Numbered from the stretch's first letter, positions 1 through 6,230 are shown. The stretch is 6,360 bases of DNA from Desulfamplus sp. (GCA_015232935.1 JADFYT010000144.1:1-6360), one strand, 5' to 3'. Program-made: numbers and translations. Notes: generated from the letters alone by a model not told the origin.

Positions 1-351
1 GGCATGTTCGATCAAGCCGCCGCCCATGTATTTCCCCCCCCTTACAGCCATTTCCAGCATCTTCTGAGAAGATGAGCAATGGGCTGTTACCAGATCTACC
101 CCGAATTCGGCTACTCTTTCCATCACCCGCTTTACGGTCTCCGGGATATCGTGGAACTTTAAATCAAGAAAAATACCGGCATCGCTCAAATCCCTTATTC
201 TCTGGATAATATCAGGACCGCTTTGCACGAACAGCTCCAGACCTATTTTGAACATGCCAACTTTTCCCTTGAGTAACCTTATATATTTTTCAGCTTCTTT
301 GGTTGATGCAAAATCCAGGGCAAAAATAATGTAATCTTTTCCATTTTTCAT
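1..351 (-). CDS. pyrF: Orotidine 5'-phosphate decarboxylase, N-terminal part (cut by left edge)
   Basis: This cytoplasmic enzyme decarboxylates OMP to UMP, the last step of de novo pyrimidine synthesis. My reverse-strand translation gives 117 residues, open to the window edge, about half of the usual 230-240. The family landmarks appear in order: ALD near residues 11-13, KIGLELF at 35-41, then DLKFHDIP at 63-70. K35, D63, K65 and D68 form the expected Lys-Asp-Lys-Asp catalytic set, and VTAHCS follows the next beta strand, as in the TIM-barrel family. The ATG at 351-349 is chosen because GGAG lies 8 bases upstream and the protein begins just before the first barrel strand. The glycosyltransferase ends 69 bases upstream on the same strand with no visible terminator between, so co-transcription is possible. 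An 8-G run (coding strand, + positions 34-41) falls in the last third; the frame continues sensibly through it. The C-terminal half, with the phosphate-binding loop, is outside the window. Confidence 0.93.
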   Translation of the reverse strand, partial: MKNGKDYIIFALDFASTKEAEKYIRLLKGKVGMFKIGLELFVQSGPDIIQRIRDLSDAGIFLDLKFHDIPETVKRVMERVAEFGVDLVTAHCSSSQKMLEMAVRGGKYMGGGLIEHA

Positions 352-371
352 TTAATATTCTCCATTTTTCA
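340..371. repeat. 11-base direct repeat around the pyrF start
   Basis: The sequence TCCATTTTTCA occurs at 340-350 and again at 361-371, 21 bases apart. The first copy carries the pyrF start codon on the minus strand and the second provides an extra ATG upstream. It looks like a small local duplication of the translation start region. Confidence 0.6.
348..365 (-). other. Possible five-codon leader ORF overlapping the pyrF start
   Basis: On the minus strand an ATG at 365-363 opens a five-codon frame (MENIK). Its TGA stop at 350-348 overlaps the pyrF start as ATGA, a classic arrangement for translational coupling. The pyrF Shine-Dalgarno GGAG lies inside this mini-ORF. The upstream ATG sits in an 11-base exact direct repeat of the pyrF start region (+ positions 340-350 and 361-371), so it may be only a by-product of a small duplication. 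No clear ribosome binding site was seen ahead of the mini-ORF itself. Function is unproven. Confidence 0.2.
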
Positions 372-420
372 AGTATCCGGGTCTTTGGTCAAGAGAGAGG
401 CTTGTGTCGTTGTTTTTGAA

Positions 421-1461
421 CTACGAAAATAACAGCACCATTTTATGATAACATTCAGCCTCTTCTTTTCTTCCTCTCTTGAGGCATCCCTGGCTGTAAA
501 TAAAACACTTTTCACGAAATACACGGATTGCCGCGTCTTTTTGACTGCTGGTAAGAGTGCCGTTATGGATATTCGTATGGTCATGGTTATCTGCATGGTC
601 AGGGGTATCTGCATGATCAGGGATATTTGTATGCTCAAAAGGGGTATTTGCTGGATTGCCGAATATTTTTTCAAGGCTCTCTCTGTTTGTGGATTTATTG
701 AAACTGTTTTCAAGCAGATTCCAGATGGAACGGATCCTGTATTTATCAAGAGAGTGTGCTGACGAGAGCTGATCGTCATGTCCCCCTCTTTTAATGATGC
801 GGGGTTTGTCAACAAGCCATATTGGCATATCAGTGGATGTCCTGAGCCATAGATCATAATCTTCACACGCGGGGAGCGTCTCGTCAAAATAACCCTTTAT
901 TGAAAAGAACCTGTGCCGCATCATTACAGCGGACGGACTTACAAGACAAAGATGAAGCGACGGCTCAAAGATCATGCCCGAGAGTTTTTTGTGTTTGTTT
1001 TTAGGGTTGACCCGTTTGCCGTTGCGAATCCATATCTCTTCTGTCTGGCAGATCACTGCCTCAGGATTTTTTGCAAAAAAGGCCATCTGGCATGAAAGCT
1101 TGTCAGGCAGCCACAGATCGTCAGAATCGAGAAAAGCGATAAACTCCCCACAGCTTTGCCTGATGCCAAGATTTCGTGCCGCACTTACCCCTTTGTTTTC
1201 CTGTCGGAGCAACCTGATATGCCCCTTATCTGTAAATGATTTCAGTATTTCATGGGTGTTGTCGGTCGAGCCGTCATCTACGACAATAACCTCGACTGAT
1301 GGCTGACAGTCTTGAGCAAGGACTGATTCTACTGCCTCTTTAATGCACCATCCTCTGTTGAATGTGGGGATAATTACGCTGATTGTTGCAGACACTTTTT
1401 TTCTCCATGCCATCTTGTATTCAAGACCGGTTTTATCTTTTTTCTGACTTCCTTTTCTCAT
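421..1461 (-). CDS. Family 2 glycosyltransferase with a His/Asp-rich repeat insert
   Basis: This is a GT-A fold glycosyltransferase that should transfer a sugar from a nucleotide-sugar donor, probably onto a cell-surface glycan; donor and acceptor cannot be told. In the 346 residues, SVIIPTFNRG (28-37) is the first beta strand of the nucleotide-binding half and VVDDGSTDNT (60-69) follows. FLDSDD (110-115) holds the DxD-type metal/nucleotide site, and CEDYDLWLR (198-206) supplies the expected acidic catalytic-base region. The later KRGGHDDQLS block and C-terminal KRGRKEEA helix are shared by related bacterial members as I remember them. No membrane segment is seen, so it is probably cytoplasmic or peripheral. 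Between those blocks, residues 273-303 are a low-complexity run of hexapeptides that looks inserted. The first ATG (1461) has no strong ribosome binding site; the in-frame ATG at 1413 (Met17) is an alternative that keeps the whole domain. It is divergent from the kor operon. Confidence 0.9.
   Translation of the reverse strand: MRKGSQKKDKTGLEYKMAWRKKVSATISVIIPTFNRGWCIKEAVESVLAQDCQPSVEVIVVDDGSTDNTHEILKSFTDKGHIRLLRQENKGVSAARNLGIRQSCGEFIAFLDSDDLWLPDKLSCQMAFFAKNPEAVICQTEEIWIRNGKRVNPKNKHKKLSGMIFEPSLHLCLVSPSAVMMRHRFFSIKGYFDETLPACEDYDLWLRTSTDMPIWLVDKPRIIKRGGHDDQLSSAHSLDKYRIRSIWNLLENSFNKSTNRESLEKIFGNPANTPFEHTNIPDHADTPDHADNHDHTNIHNGTLTSSQKDAAIRVFREKCFIYSQGCLKRGRKEEAECYHKMVLLFS
553..645 (-). repeat. 18-base tandem repeat encoding a His/Asp hexapeptide array
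   Basis: On the + strand, units of 18 bases run head to tail at 570-587, 588-605, 606-623 and 624-641. The two central copies match at 16 of 18 positions (598 and 605 differ); the outer copies match the centre at about 12-13 of 18. In the glycosyltransferase frame they encode degenerate hexapeptides such as IPDHAD, TPDHAD and NHDHTN, with a related seven-residue unit (NTPFEHT) at the N-terminal end and a decayed one (NIHNGT) at the C-terminal end. Because the unit is a multiple of three, copy-number change would keep the gene in frame. Confidence 0.85.
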
Positions 1462-1557
1462 CTATTACTTGACTTGAGTTTCAAAATCAACTATTCATCA
1501 CCGCATAATAGTCGAATGCAATGATATTTTATGAATTGCGTTCAGCAGGAAGTGGCC

Positions 1558-1591
1558 GGATTATAAAATGGAAAAATCCAGGATTATAAAA
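1558..1591. repeat. Pair of 11-base direct repeats upstream of korD
   Basis: GGATTATAAAA occurs exactly at 1558-1568 and 1581-1591, with starts 23 bases apart, a little over two helical turns. Such spacing would place two protein monomers or dimers on the same DNA face. The copies contain TATAAA, so they could alternatively be overlapping -10 elements, but no good -35 is placed for either. Confidence 0.5.
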
Positions 1592-1612
1592 CGGTCTGAC
1601 AGTGTAATATGG

Positions 1613-1648
1613 ATTTCAGTAATATCATCTTTTTAGATGCACTGAAAT
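1613..1648 (+). promoter_or_regulatory. Hairpin just upstream of the korD ribosome binding site
   Basis: ATTTCAGT (1613-1620) pairs perfectly with ACTGAAAT (1641-1648). Inside it, CATCT (1626-1630) pairs with AGATG (1635-1639) around a TTTT loop, leaving a small asymmetric internal loop. The structure ends a few bases before AAGAGGAG (1654-1661), the korD Shine-Dalgarno, which is left free. No T-run follows, so it is not a standard terminator; a leader hairpin affecting mRNA stability or a DNA operator is possible. Confidence 0.5.
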
Positions 1649-1664
1649 AATTTAAGAGGAGTTT

Positions 1665-1922
1665 ATGGCAAGGCTTAAGCTGAAGGAACATGTAATCAAC
1701 CGGGACTGGTGCAAGGGATGTGGTATATGCGTCCATTTTTGCCCTAAAAAAGTTCTTGAGCTTGATTCCCAGGAGAAAGTTATTGCAGTAAGGCCCGAAG
1801 ATTGCATTTGTTGCAAACTTTGCGAACTTAGGTGCCCGGATCTTGCAATTGAGGTGGTAACAATCCAGACAAATCAAGAAGCCCAGACAGACCAAACGAC
1901 CAGGATGAGTGAAGATGACTGA
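1665..1922 (+). CDS. korD: 2-oxoglutarate:ferredoxin oxidoreductase, delta (ferredoxin) subunit
   Basis: This 85-residue 2[4Fe-4S] ferredoxin is the electron-transfer subunit of the KorABCD complex. It takes electrons from the TPP/FeS core and passes them to soluble ferredoxin, or the reverse when the enzyme carboxylates succinyl-CoA. Two full cluster motifs are visible: C16, C19, C22 and C26-P27, then C47, C50, C53 and C57-P58; C49 is an extra cysteine. Each last cysteine coordinates the opposite cluster in this fold. The C-terminal 15-20 residues are a Gln/Thr-rich, probably disordered tail. The ATG at 1665 follows AAGAGGAG closely. Its end overlaps korA by 8 bases if korA starts at 1915, which suggests coupled translation. 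Taken alone the sequence could be any small ferredoxin; the position ahead of korAB makes the assignment. Confidence 0.9.
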   Translation: MARLKLKEHVINRDWCKGCGICVHFCPKKVLELDSQEKVIAVRPEDCICCKLCELRCPDLAIEVVTIQTNQEAQTDQTTRMSEDD

Positions 1923-3063
1923 TAATATTAAGTTTATCCAGGGAAACGAGGCATGTGTTGAGGGAGCCATTTATGCAGGAATTGATTTTTATGCAGGCTA
2001 TCCCATCACCCCATCCACTGAAGTAGCAGAACTGCTGTCAAAAAGACTACCGGAAAAAGGGGGCAAGTTTATACAGATGGAAGATGAGATCGCCTCCATG
2101 TGTGCAATCATAGGAGCATCGCTGACAGGTCACAAAGTCATGACAGCCACAAGCGGACCTGGCTTTTCATTGAAACAGGAAGCTCTGGGTTATGCGTGTA
2201 TGGCAGAAATTCCATGTGTAATTGTCAATGTGCAAAGAGGCGGGCCATCGACAGGTAACCCAACCCATGTAAGCCAGGGCGATATCAACCAGGCACGCTG
2301 GGGGACCCACGGTGACCATGCCATTATCGCACTTACCGCTTCCAACCATCAGGATGTTTTTGAAGTTACCGTGGACGCGTTCAATCTTGCAGAGACTTAC
2401 CGTACTCCGGTTATCCTTCTGTTTGACGAGGTTGTAGGCCATATGAGAGAGAAACTTGTCATACCTGAAAAAGGTGAAATACCTTTGGTTGACCGCTTGA
2501 GAACTTCAGTCAGAAAGGGTGTTGATTACCATCCATATCTTCCCAGAGAGGATGGCCGACTTCCAATGTCAGACTTTGGAGGAGAGCATCGTTATAATGT
2601 GACAGGACTCTTTCATGACATGTGGGGTTTTCCATCCAATAACCCCAAAGTGGTACGAGAGCTTCTTCACCATCTTGTCGATAAAATAGAAAATAACGTG
2701 CACACCATAACAAGGTACAAGGAACACTATCTTGAAGGTGCACAGTATGTACTGATATCCTATGGTTCTTCAGCCCGTTCTGCCATTCATCTGGCCAAGA
2801 ACAGAAGAGAGCGCGGAGAAAAGGTGGGAGTTCTTGAACTTCAATCCATATGGCCTTTTCCGGAAGCCCTGGTCAGGGAAAAATGTTCAGGAGCCAGAGC
2901 GGTCATTGTGGTAGAGATGAATATGGGTCAGGTCATGAAAGAGGTCAAGGCATGTGTAGATGACCCGTCCAGGGTTTTTCTTGCCAACCGGATTGACAAC
3001 AAGCTTATAACGCCAACCAACATAAAAACACTCCTTCGGATGATCCAGGGAAGGGGGGTATAA
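1915..3063 (+). CDS. korA: 2-oxoglutarate:ferredoxin oxidoreductase, alpha subunit
   Basis: This is the alpha subunit of the complex that converts 2-oxoglutarate, CoA and oxidised ferredoxin to succinyl-CoA and CO2. Counting from the ATG at 1915 it has 382 residues, the usual length for a stand-alone KorA. AGYPITPSTE (27-36) is the family's signature near the TPP pyrimidine site, followed by the conserved MEDEIASMCAIIGAS and TSGPGFSLKQE blocks. VQRGGPSTGNPT further on and the VTGLFHDMWGFP block before domain II also fit this enzyme rather than pyruvate:ferredoxin oxidoreductase. The C-terminal part (YVLISYGSSARSA, LQSIWPFPE) is the transketolase-C-like domain. A GTG at 1909 could add two residues, but AGGA at 1902-1905 is better spaced for 1915. 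korB begins two bases after its stop. Confidence 0.95.
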   Translation: MTDNIKFIQGNEACVEGAIYAGIDFYAGYPITPSTEVAELLSKRLPEKGGKFIQMEDEIASMCAIIGASLTGHKVMTATSGPGFSLKQEALGYACMAEIPCVIVNVQRGGPSTGNPTHVSQGDINQARWGTHGDHAIIALTASNHQDVFEVTVDAFNLAETYRTPVILLFDEVVGHMREKLVIPEKGEIPLVDRLRTSVRKGVDYHPYLPREDGRLPMSDFGGEHRYNVTGLFHDMWGFPSNNPKVVRELLHHLVDKIENNVHTITRYKEHYLEGAQYVLISYGSSARSAIHLAKNRRERGEKVGVLELQSIWPFPEALVREKCSGARAVIVVEMNMGQVMKEVKACVDDPSRVFLANRIDNKLITPTNIKTLLRMIQGRGV

Positions 3064-3065
3064 AA

Positions 3066-3929
3066 ATGGCTATAAAAGATTATATAAGACAGAGATATTT
3101 TCCCCAGATGTGGTGTCCGGGATGCGGACACGGTATTATTCTCAATGCCCTCTTAAGGGCTGTAGACGAGATGGGACTTGACAAGAACAACATTGTAATG
3201 ACTTCCGGCATCGGCTGTTCAGCAAGGATATCCGGATACGTGGATTTCCACTCGTTGCACACACTTCATGGAAGAGCCCTTGCGTTTGCCACAGGCGTAA
3301 AATTGAGCAAACCGGAACTTACCCTTCTTGTGCCAATGGGCGACGGAGATGCCCTGGCCATTGGAGGCAATCATTTTATCCATGCCGCAAGGCGTAACAT
3401 TGACATGACCGCCATTGTAATGAATAACCGGATTTACGGCATGACAGGCGGTCAGTACTCTCCGCTTTCCGGATATGGCAAAAAAGCTACAACTGCCCCT
3501 TATACTACAATTGATAATGATTTTGATGTGGTCAATTTGTCTATCGCTGCCGGAGCATCCTTTGTGGCAAGAAGTACTGCCTACCATGTACTGGAAAGCA
3601 TTGATATTCTGAAAAAAGCCATTCAGCACAAGGGTTTTTCCGTAGTTGAGATTCTTTCTCAATGTCCCACTTACTATGGCCGGAAAAATAAAGAGGGCGA
3701 TGCGGTTAGTATGATGGAGTTTCAGAAGAACACCACTGCAAAACTTGGCTCCAAGGCTCTGGAAAAAGATCCCACACTCATACCAAGAGGTATTTTTGTT
3801 GATGTTGACGCACCGGAATACTGCCAGGAGTATGACAAAATAGTTGAAAGGGCAATGAAGGCAAGTCAGAACAACAGAGTTGATCAGACTTTAACAACCG
3901 AAGCTGGACATACTTGCCCAACGCCATAA
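3066..3929 (+). CDS. korB: 2-oxoglutarate:ferredoxin oxidoreductase, beta (TPP-binding) subunit
   Basis: KorB carries the thiamine diphosphate and the core [4Fe-4S] cluster, where 2-oxoglutarate is decarboxylated and electrons leave one at a time. In 287 residues the diphosphate/Mg2+ motif is clear: GDGD (92-95), and NNRIYGMTGGQYSP (120-133) for the closing Asn side. Cysteines C17 and C20 (WCPGCG), C51 (GIGCS) and C200 (SQCPT) fall where the four cluster ligands of the family lie. The IGGNHFIHAARRN block is typical of 2-oxoacid oxidoreductase beta chains. A strong G-rich ribosome binding site (AAGGGGGG, within the end of korA) precedes the ATG. The C-terminal stretch after about residue 215 is more variable and, by family knowledge, packs near the substrate or ferredoxin side. 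korC follows after 13 bases. Confidence 0.96.
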   Translation: MAIKDYIRQRYFPQMWCPGCGHGIILNALLRAVDEMGLDKNNIVMTSGIGCSARISGYVDFHSLHTLHGRALAFATGVKLSKPELTLLVPMGDGDALAIGGNHFIHAARRNIDMTAIVMNNRIYGMTGGQYSPLSGYGKKATTAPYTTIDNDFDVVNLSIAAGASFVARSTAYHVLESIDILKKAIQHKGFSVVEILSQCPTYYGRKNKEGDAVSMMEFQKNTTAKLGSKALEKDPTLIPRGIFVDVDAPEYCQEYDKIVERAMKASQNNRVDQTLTTEAGHTCPTP

Positions 3930-3942
3930 AGAGGAGTGAAAA

Positions 3943-4488
3943 ATGAAGCGAACCAGACTTATCTTTTCAGGTTCAGGGGGGCAGGGAGTTATCACTGCTG
4001 CCATAATTCTGGCTGAGGCTGCGGTTATCCATGAAGGTAAAAATGCGACACAGACCCAGAGCTATGGTGCCGCTGCCCGTGGCGGTTCAACCCGAAGCGA
4101 TGTCATAATATCCAATGATCCTATATATTATCCTGAGGTGAATCAGGCAAATATCCTGGTCTGTCTGACCCAGGAATCCTATATCAGTTACTCTGCCATG
4201 ATAAGACCCGGCGGACTTGTTCTTACCGACTCAAGATTCGTCAAAACCACTAAAAAGGTGGATGCAAAACAGATTGAACTGCCGATGTATGAGACTGTGA
4301 TGGACAAGATCAAAAAGCCTATTGTTTTTAATATCTGCATGTTGGGATCCCTTTTAGGTGTCACCGAGTTTATAAAACCAACGTCTGTGATGAAGGTGTT
4401 GAAAAGCAGTATCCCGAAAGATTTTATAGAGATGAACCAGGATGCACTGGAGCTTGGCATGGAACTTGGTGCTATGCACAGTCAATAA
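3943..4488 (+). CDS. korC: 2-oxoglutarate:ferredoxin oxidoreductase, gamma subunit
   Basis: KorC is the gamma subunit, equivalent to domain III of pyruvate:ferredoxin oxidoreductase; it takes part in CoA binding and holds the complex together. The 181 residues match the normal size of this domain. FSGSGGQGV (8-16) opens the protein as the glycine-rich turn of the family. TQSYGAAARGGSTRSDV (38-54) is the strongest signature, and LTDSRFV followed by NICMLGSLLGV are later family blocks. Its ribosome binding site AGAGGAG lies in the 13-base gap after korB, six bases before the ATG. It is the last gene of the operon, since a likely terminator begins eight bases after its stop. Confidence 0.95.
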   Translation: MKRTRLIFSGSGGQGVITAAIILAEAAVIHEGKNATQTQSYGAAARGGSTRSDVIISNDPIYYPEVNQANILVCLTQESYISYSAMIRPGGLVLTDSRFVKTTKKVDAKQIELPMYETVMDKIKKPIVFNICMLGSLLGVTEFIKPTSVMKVLKSSIPKDFIEMNQDALELGMELGAMHSQ

Positions 4489-4495
4489 GTTAAAC

Positions 4496-4538
4496 AGCAG
4501 GGGGCGGATATATTCTGTATTTGTCCCCTGCTTCATTA
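4496..4538 (+). terminator. Likely rho-independent terminator of the kor operon
   Basis: AGCAGGGG (4496-4503) pairs with CCCCTGCT (4525-4532), an 8-bp GC-rich stem with a G-T pair possible inside it. The loop is long, about 21 bases. The stem is followed by TCATTATTATT, which is T-rich but not a clean run. Its place eight bases after the korC stop supports a terminator; the loop length and broken T tract lower the certainty. Confidence 0.55.
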
Positions 4539-4561
4539 TTATTGCGGAACGCAATTCAACA

Positions 4562-4627
4562 GACATCCTGTAAACTCCCTTTTCATCCAGTACAATCAAG
4601 GAATAAAATCGAGTTTTGCAGGATGTC
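4562..4627. repeat. Long imperfect inverted repeat upstream of the MFS gene
   Basis: The left arm 4562-4577 (GACATCCTGTAAACTC) is the reverse complement of the right arm 4611-4627 except for one G-T wobble and a one-base bulge. The arms are 33 bases apart. As RNA it would form a stem of about 16 bp; as DNA the arms bracket the candidate promoter below. No T-run follows, so it does not look like a terminator. Confidence 0.7.
4580..4609 (+). promoter_or_regulatory. Candidate sigma70-type promoter for the MFS gene
   Basis: TTTTCA (4580-4585) and TAAAAT (4604-4609) are 18 bases apart and match the -35 and -10 consensus at 4 and 5 of 6 positions. It would start transcription near 4616, about 50 bases before the TTG start. 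It lies between the two arms of the inverted repeat, which could therefore be an operator pair. In AT-rich DNA such matches arise by chance. Confidence 0.35.
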
Positions 4628-4662
4628 CAACAATCTGATCATTCGTCAATACATCGTATTTA

Positions 4663-5991
4663 TTGCGGAAAAAAACGCCTATTAACAAGAACGTCTTGCA
4701 AAATATGAAATTACTATTAGCCGCCCAATACTTTGTTTATTTCGGAACTCTCGGAATTGTTCTTCCCTATTTTAACCTGTTTTGCCACCACCTTGGATTT
4801 TCCGGCTTTGAAATTGGTCTTCTTTCATCTGTAAAAACAGCGGCAGTCGTTATTTTCCCTGTACTTTGGGCTATGGCGGCAGACAGATTCAATGCACGAA
4901 AATCAATCTTTATACTCTGTACCTTGATCAGTGCTTTTTTGTGGTCTCTTCTTTTTTTAACAACAGCATTTATCCCGATCCTGCTTATCCTCACTGTATA
5001 TTCTGTTTTTTATGCCCCCATTATCGCCTTTATTGAAGCCTTTGCCATGGATATACTTGGCAAGGAAAAGAAAAAATACGGGAGATCCAGAGTATGGGGA
5101 ACCATTGCCTTTATCGGGGTATCTCTGGTGCTTGGGAAAATACTGCTTGTTTATCCTACAGAGATAATAATTCCACTCATTCTGGCTGGCATGGTAATGC
5201 AGTCATTGCTATCTCTTAAAATGCCGGATCGTAAAAAAAAAGATAACAATGAAAAAATTGAAGCCGCTGAAAACATTAAAGGTGGTGAAGGGGTTGAGAA
5301 AAAACTGTGTGAAAAATCAGAAATAGGCAACAAACTATTAAAAAAAGAGAAGAAATCAGAGGAAGTGTCAGGACGATCGTGGTCAGAGTTCAGAGATTTT
5401 TTCTCCTTAAAAACTTCACTTTTTCTTTTTGCCGCTTTTTTGATGCTGGCAAGCCATGGTGCATACTATGGTTTTTTTTCAATCTACCTTGAATCTCTTG
5501 GATTTGGAACAGGTTTTACAGGATTTGCATGGGCATTGGCCTCCATTGCCGAAATTGCGGTAATGGTAAATTCTGACCGTATATTTTCAAGATTTAATCT
5601 CAAAGCTGTCATGATCATCTCGTTTGGTGCGGCATTTGTGAGATGGTTGCTTCTTTTTTTGACCTCAACATCCCATGACATCTTTCTGCTCAACCACATA
5701 CACACAGCCTCTATAGTCATACTTGTTTCGCAACTATTGCATGCATTTACCTACGGCTCATTTCACATCGCAAGCATCCTTGCCATTGACAGGCTCTCCG
5801 CGGAGGGTACAACCTTTGGTCAGGCAGTAAACAATGCTGTAACCTATGGTGCCGGAATGATGACCGGTTTTATGGTTAGCGGCATCTTTTACGATAATTT
5901 TCATGCATATCTCTTTCTTGCAAGTGCAGTTGTCGCCCTTGCCGGTGGAATCATTATTCTCTACGTCAAGTTGGATTCCCATAGCTCTTAA
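4663..5991 (+). CDS. MFS transporter (phenylpropionate/nucleoside-symporter-like)
   Basis: This is a 12-helix major facilitator protein of the inner membrane, probably a proton-driven symporter or exporter of a small organic molecule. Hydrophobic segments fill two halves. D74-R75-F76 with following basic residues is the conserved loop 2-3 motif, and YGRSRVWG (139-146) is a signature I associate with the HcaT/MFS_1-like group rather than with sugar or drug transporters. The halves are joined by a long, lysine- and glutamate-rich cytoplasmic loop at about 187-245. The substrate cannot be read from sequence; proximity to kor suggests an organic acid, but only weakly. The start is uncertain: TTG at 4663 has no visible ribosome binding site, and ATG at 4705 (Met15) also begins just before helix 1 without a clear one. 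A terminator and candidate promoter separate it from korC. Confidence 0.85.
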   Translation: MRKKTPINKNVLQNMKLLLAAQYFVYFGTLGIVLPYFNLFCHHLGFSGFEIGLLSSVKTAAVVIFPVLWAMAADRFNARKSIFILCTLISAFLWSLLFLTTAFIPILLILTVYSVFYAPIIAFIEAFAMDILGKEKKKYGRSRVWGTIAFIGVSLVLGKILLVYPTEIIIPLILAGMVMQSLLSLKMPDRKKKDNNEKIEAAENIKGGEGVEKKLCEKSEIGNKLLKKEKKSEEVSGRSWSEFRDFFSLKTSLFLFAAFLMLASHGAYYGFFSIYLESLGFGTGFTGFAWALASIAEIAVMVNSDRIFSRFNLKAVMIISFGAAFVRWLLLFLTSTSHDIFLLNHIHTASIVILVSQLLHAFTYGSFHIASILAIDRLSAEGTTFGQAVNNAVTYGAGMMTGFMVSGIFYDNFHAYLFLASAVVALAGGIIILYVKLDSHSS

Positions 5992-6230
5992 AATAGAAAT
6001 GCATTTTGTAAACATTCGGCTTACTCTTGCCTTGTTGAAAAGTGCACAATTGTTTTTCATAAAAGTTTGTAGCACGGACTCTTTACAGTGTTTCTTAAAA
6101 ATATGTACAACATATTGAATATTAAGGCATAATAAATTGGACATTCTAAAATACATTCCCAAATGAACTAAAAAGTGCAAGACTTAATCCCCCGCACCAA
6201 TAATAAAACAACTTATGGAAGGATTAAGTC
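5992..6230. other. AT-rich spacer after the MFS gene
   Basis: No gene was recognised in this stretch and no terminator for the MFS gene is visible. It holds a weak sigma70-like match, TTGAAA at 6035-6040 with CATAAA 17 bases later (6058-6063), and a perfect interrupted palindrome ATATGT-ACA-ACATAT at 6101-6115. AAAAGTGCA occurs at 6038-6046 and again at 6171-6179. The left arm of the inverted repeat over the next start codon begins at 6175. Confidence 0.5.
6101..6115. promoter_or_regulatory. Interrupted palindrome, possible operator
   Basis: ATATGT (6101-6106) and ACATAT (6110-6115) are perfect inverted arms around ACA. The site is about 115 bases upstream of the 3'-edge gene start, a reasonable distance for an operator, but short AT-rich palindromes are common in such DNA. 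Confidence 0.25.

Larger units (their letters stand above)
1462..1664. promoter_or_regulatory. Divergent spacer between the glycosyltransferase and korD
   Basis: This 203-base spacer must hold the start signals for both directions. Sigma70-like matches toward korD are weak: TTGACT at 1469-1474 with TATTCA 17 bases later, TTGCGT at 1536-1541 with GATTAT 17 bases later, and an isolated TGTAAT at 1603-1608 without a good -35. I could not pick a convincing glycosyltransferase promoter on the minus strand. The spacer also contains the direct repeat and hairpin listed separately. No coding frame was recognised in it. Confidence 0.45.

Noticed and set aside
570..641. CRISPR-like array
   Set aside because: The units are contiguous 18-base repeats without spacers and lie inside a coding region.
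445..762. Plus-strand frame with a repeated Ile-Cys-Met pattern opposite the glycosyltransferase
   Set aside because: Its repetitive look is only the complementary reading of the 18-base tandem repeats; the minus-strand frame encodes a clear glycosyltransferase with conserved motifs.
369..887. Minus-strand frame of 172 codons overlapping the glycosyltransferase
   Set aside because: It lies in another frame of the same strand, has Ile/Thr repeats produced by the tandem array and no recognisable domain.
1584..1970. Minus-strand frame of 128 codons over korD
   Set aside because: It is antisense to a ferredoxin with complete cluster motifs; its composition is what the opposite strand gives.
1665..3929. 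Pyruvate or branched-chain 2-oxoacid oxidoreductase instead of the 2-oxoglutarate enzyme
   Set aside because: The four separate subunits in the order D-A-B-C, with the KorA blocks GYPITPSTE and VTGLFHDMWGFP, fit KorDABC better, although substrate specificity is not proven by sequence alone.
1532..4558. 12-base inverted match flanking the kor operon (TGAATTGCGTTC at 1532-1543 and its reverse complement at 4547-4558)
   Set aside because: About one such match is expected by chance in a window of this size, and there is no transposase or extended arm homology to suggest a mobile unit.
4539..4670. Direct repeat TTATTGCGGAA at 4539-4549 and 4660-4670
   Set aside because: Only 11 bases; it could be a target duplication around 4550-4659, but that segment has no element-like gene and its inverted repeat is not at the ends.
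5758..6180. Minus-strand frame of 140 codons over the MFS 3' end and spacer
   Set aside because: It overlaps the MFS gene extensively, has no ribosome binding site or recognisable family and looks like an antisense shadow extended through AT-rich DNA.
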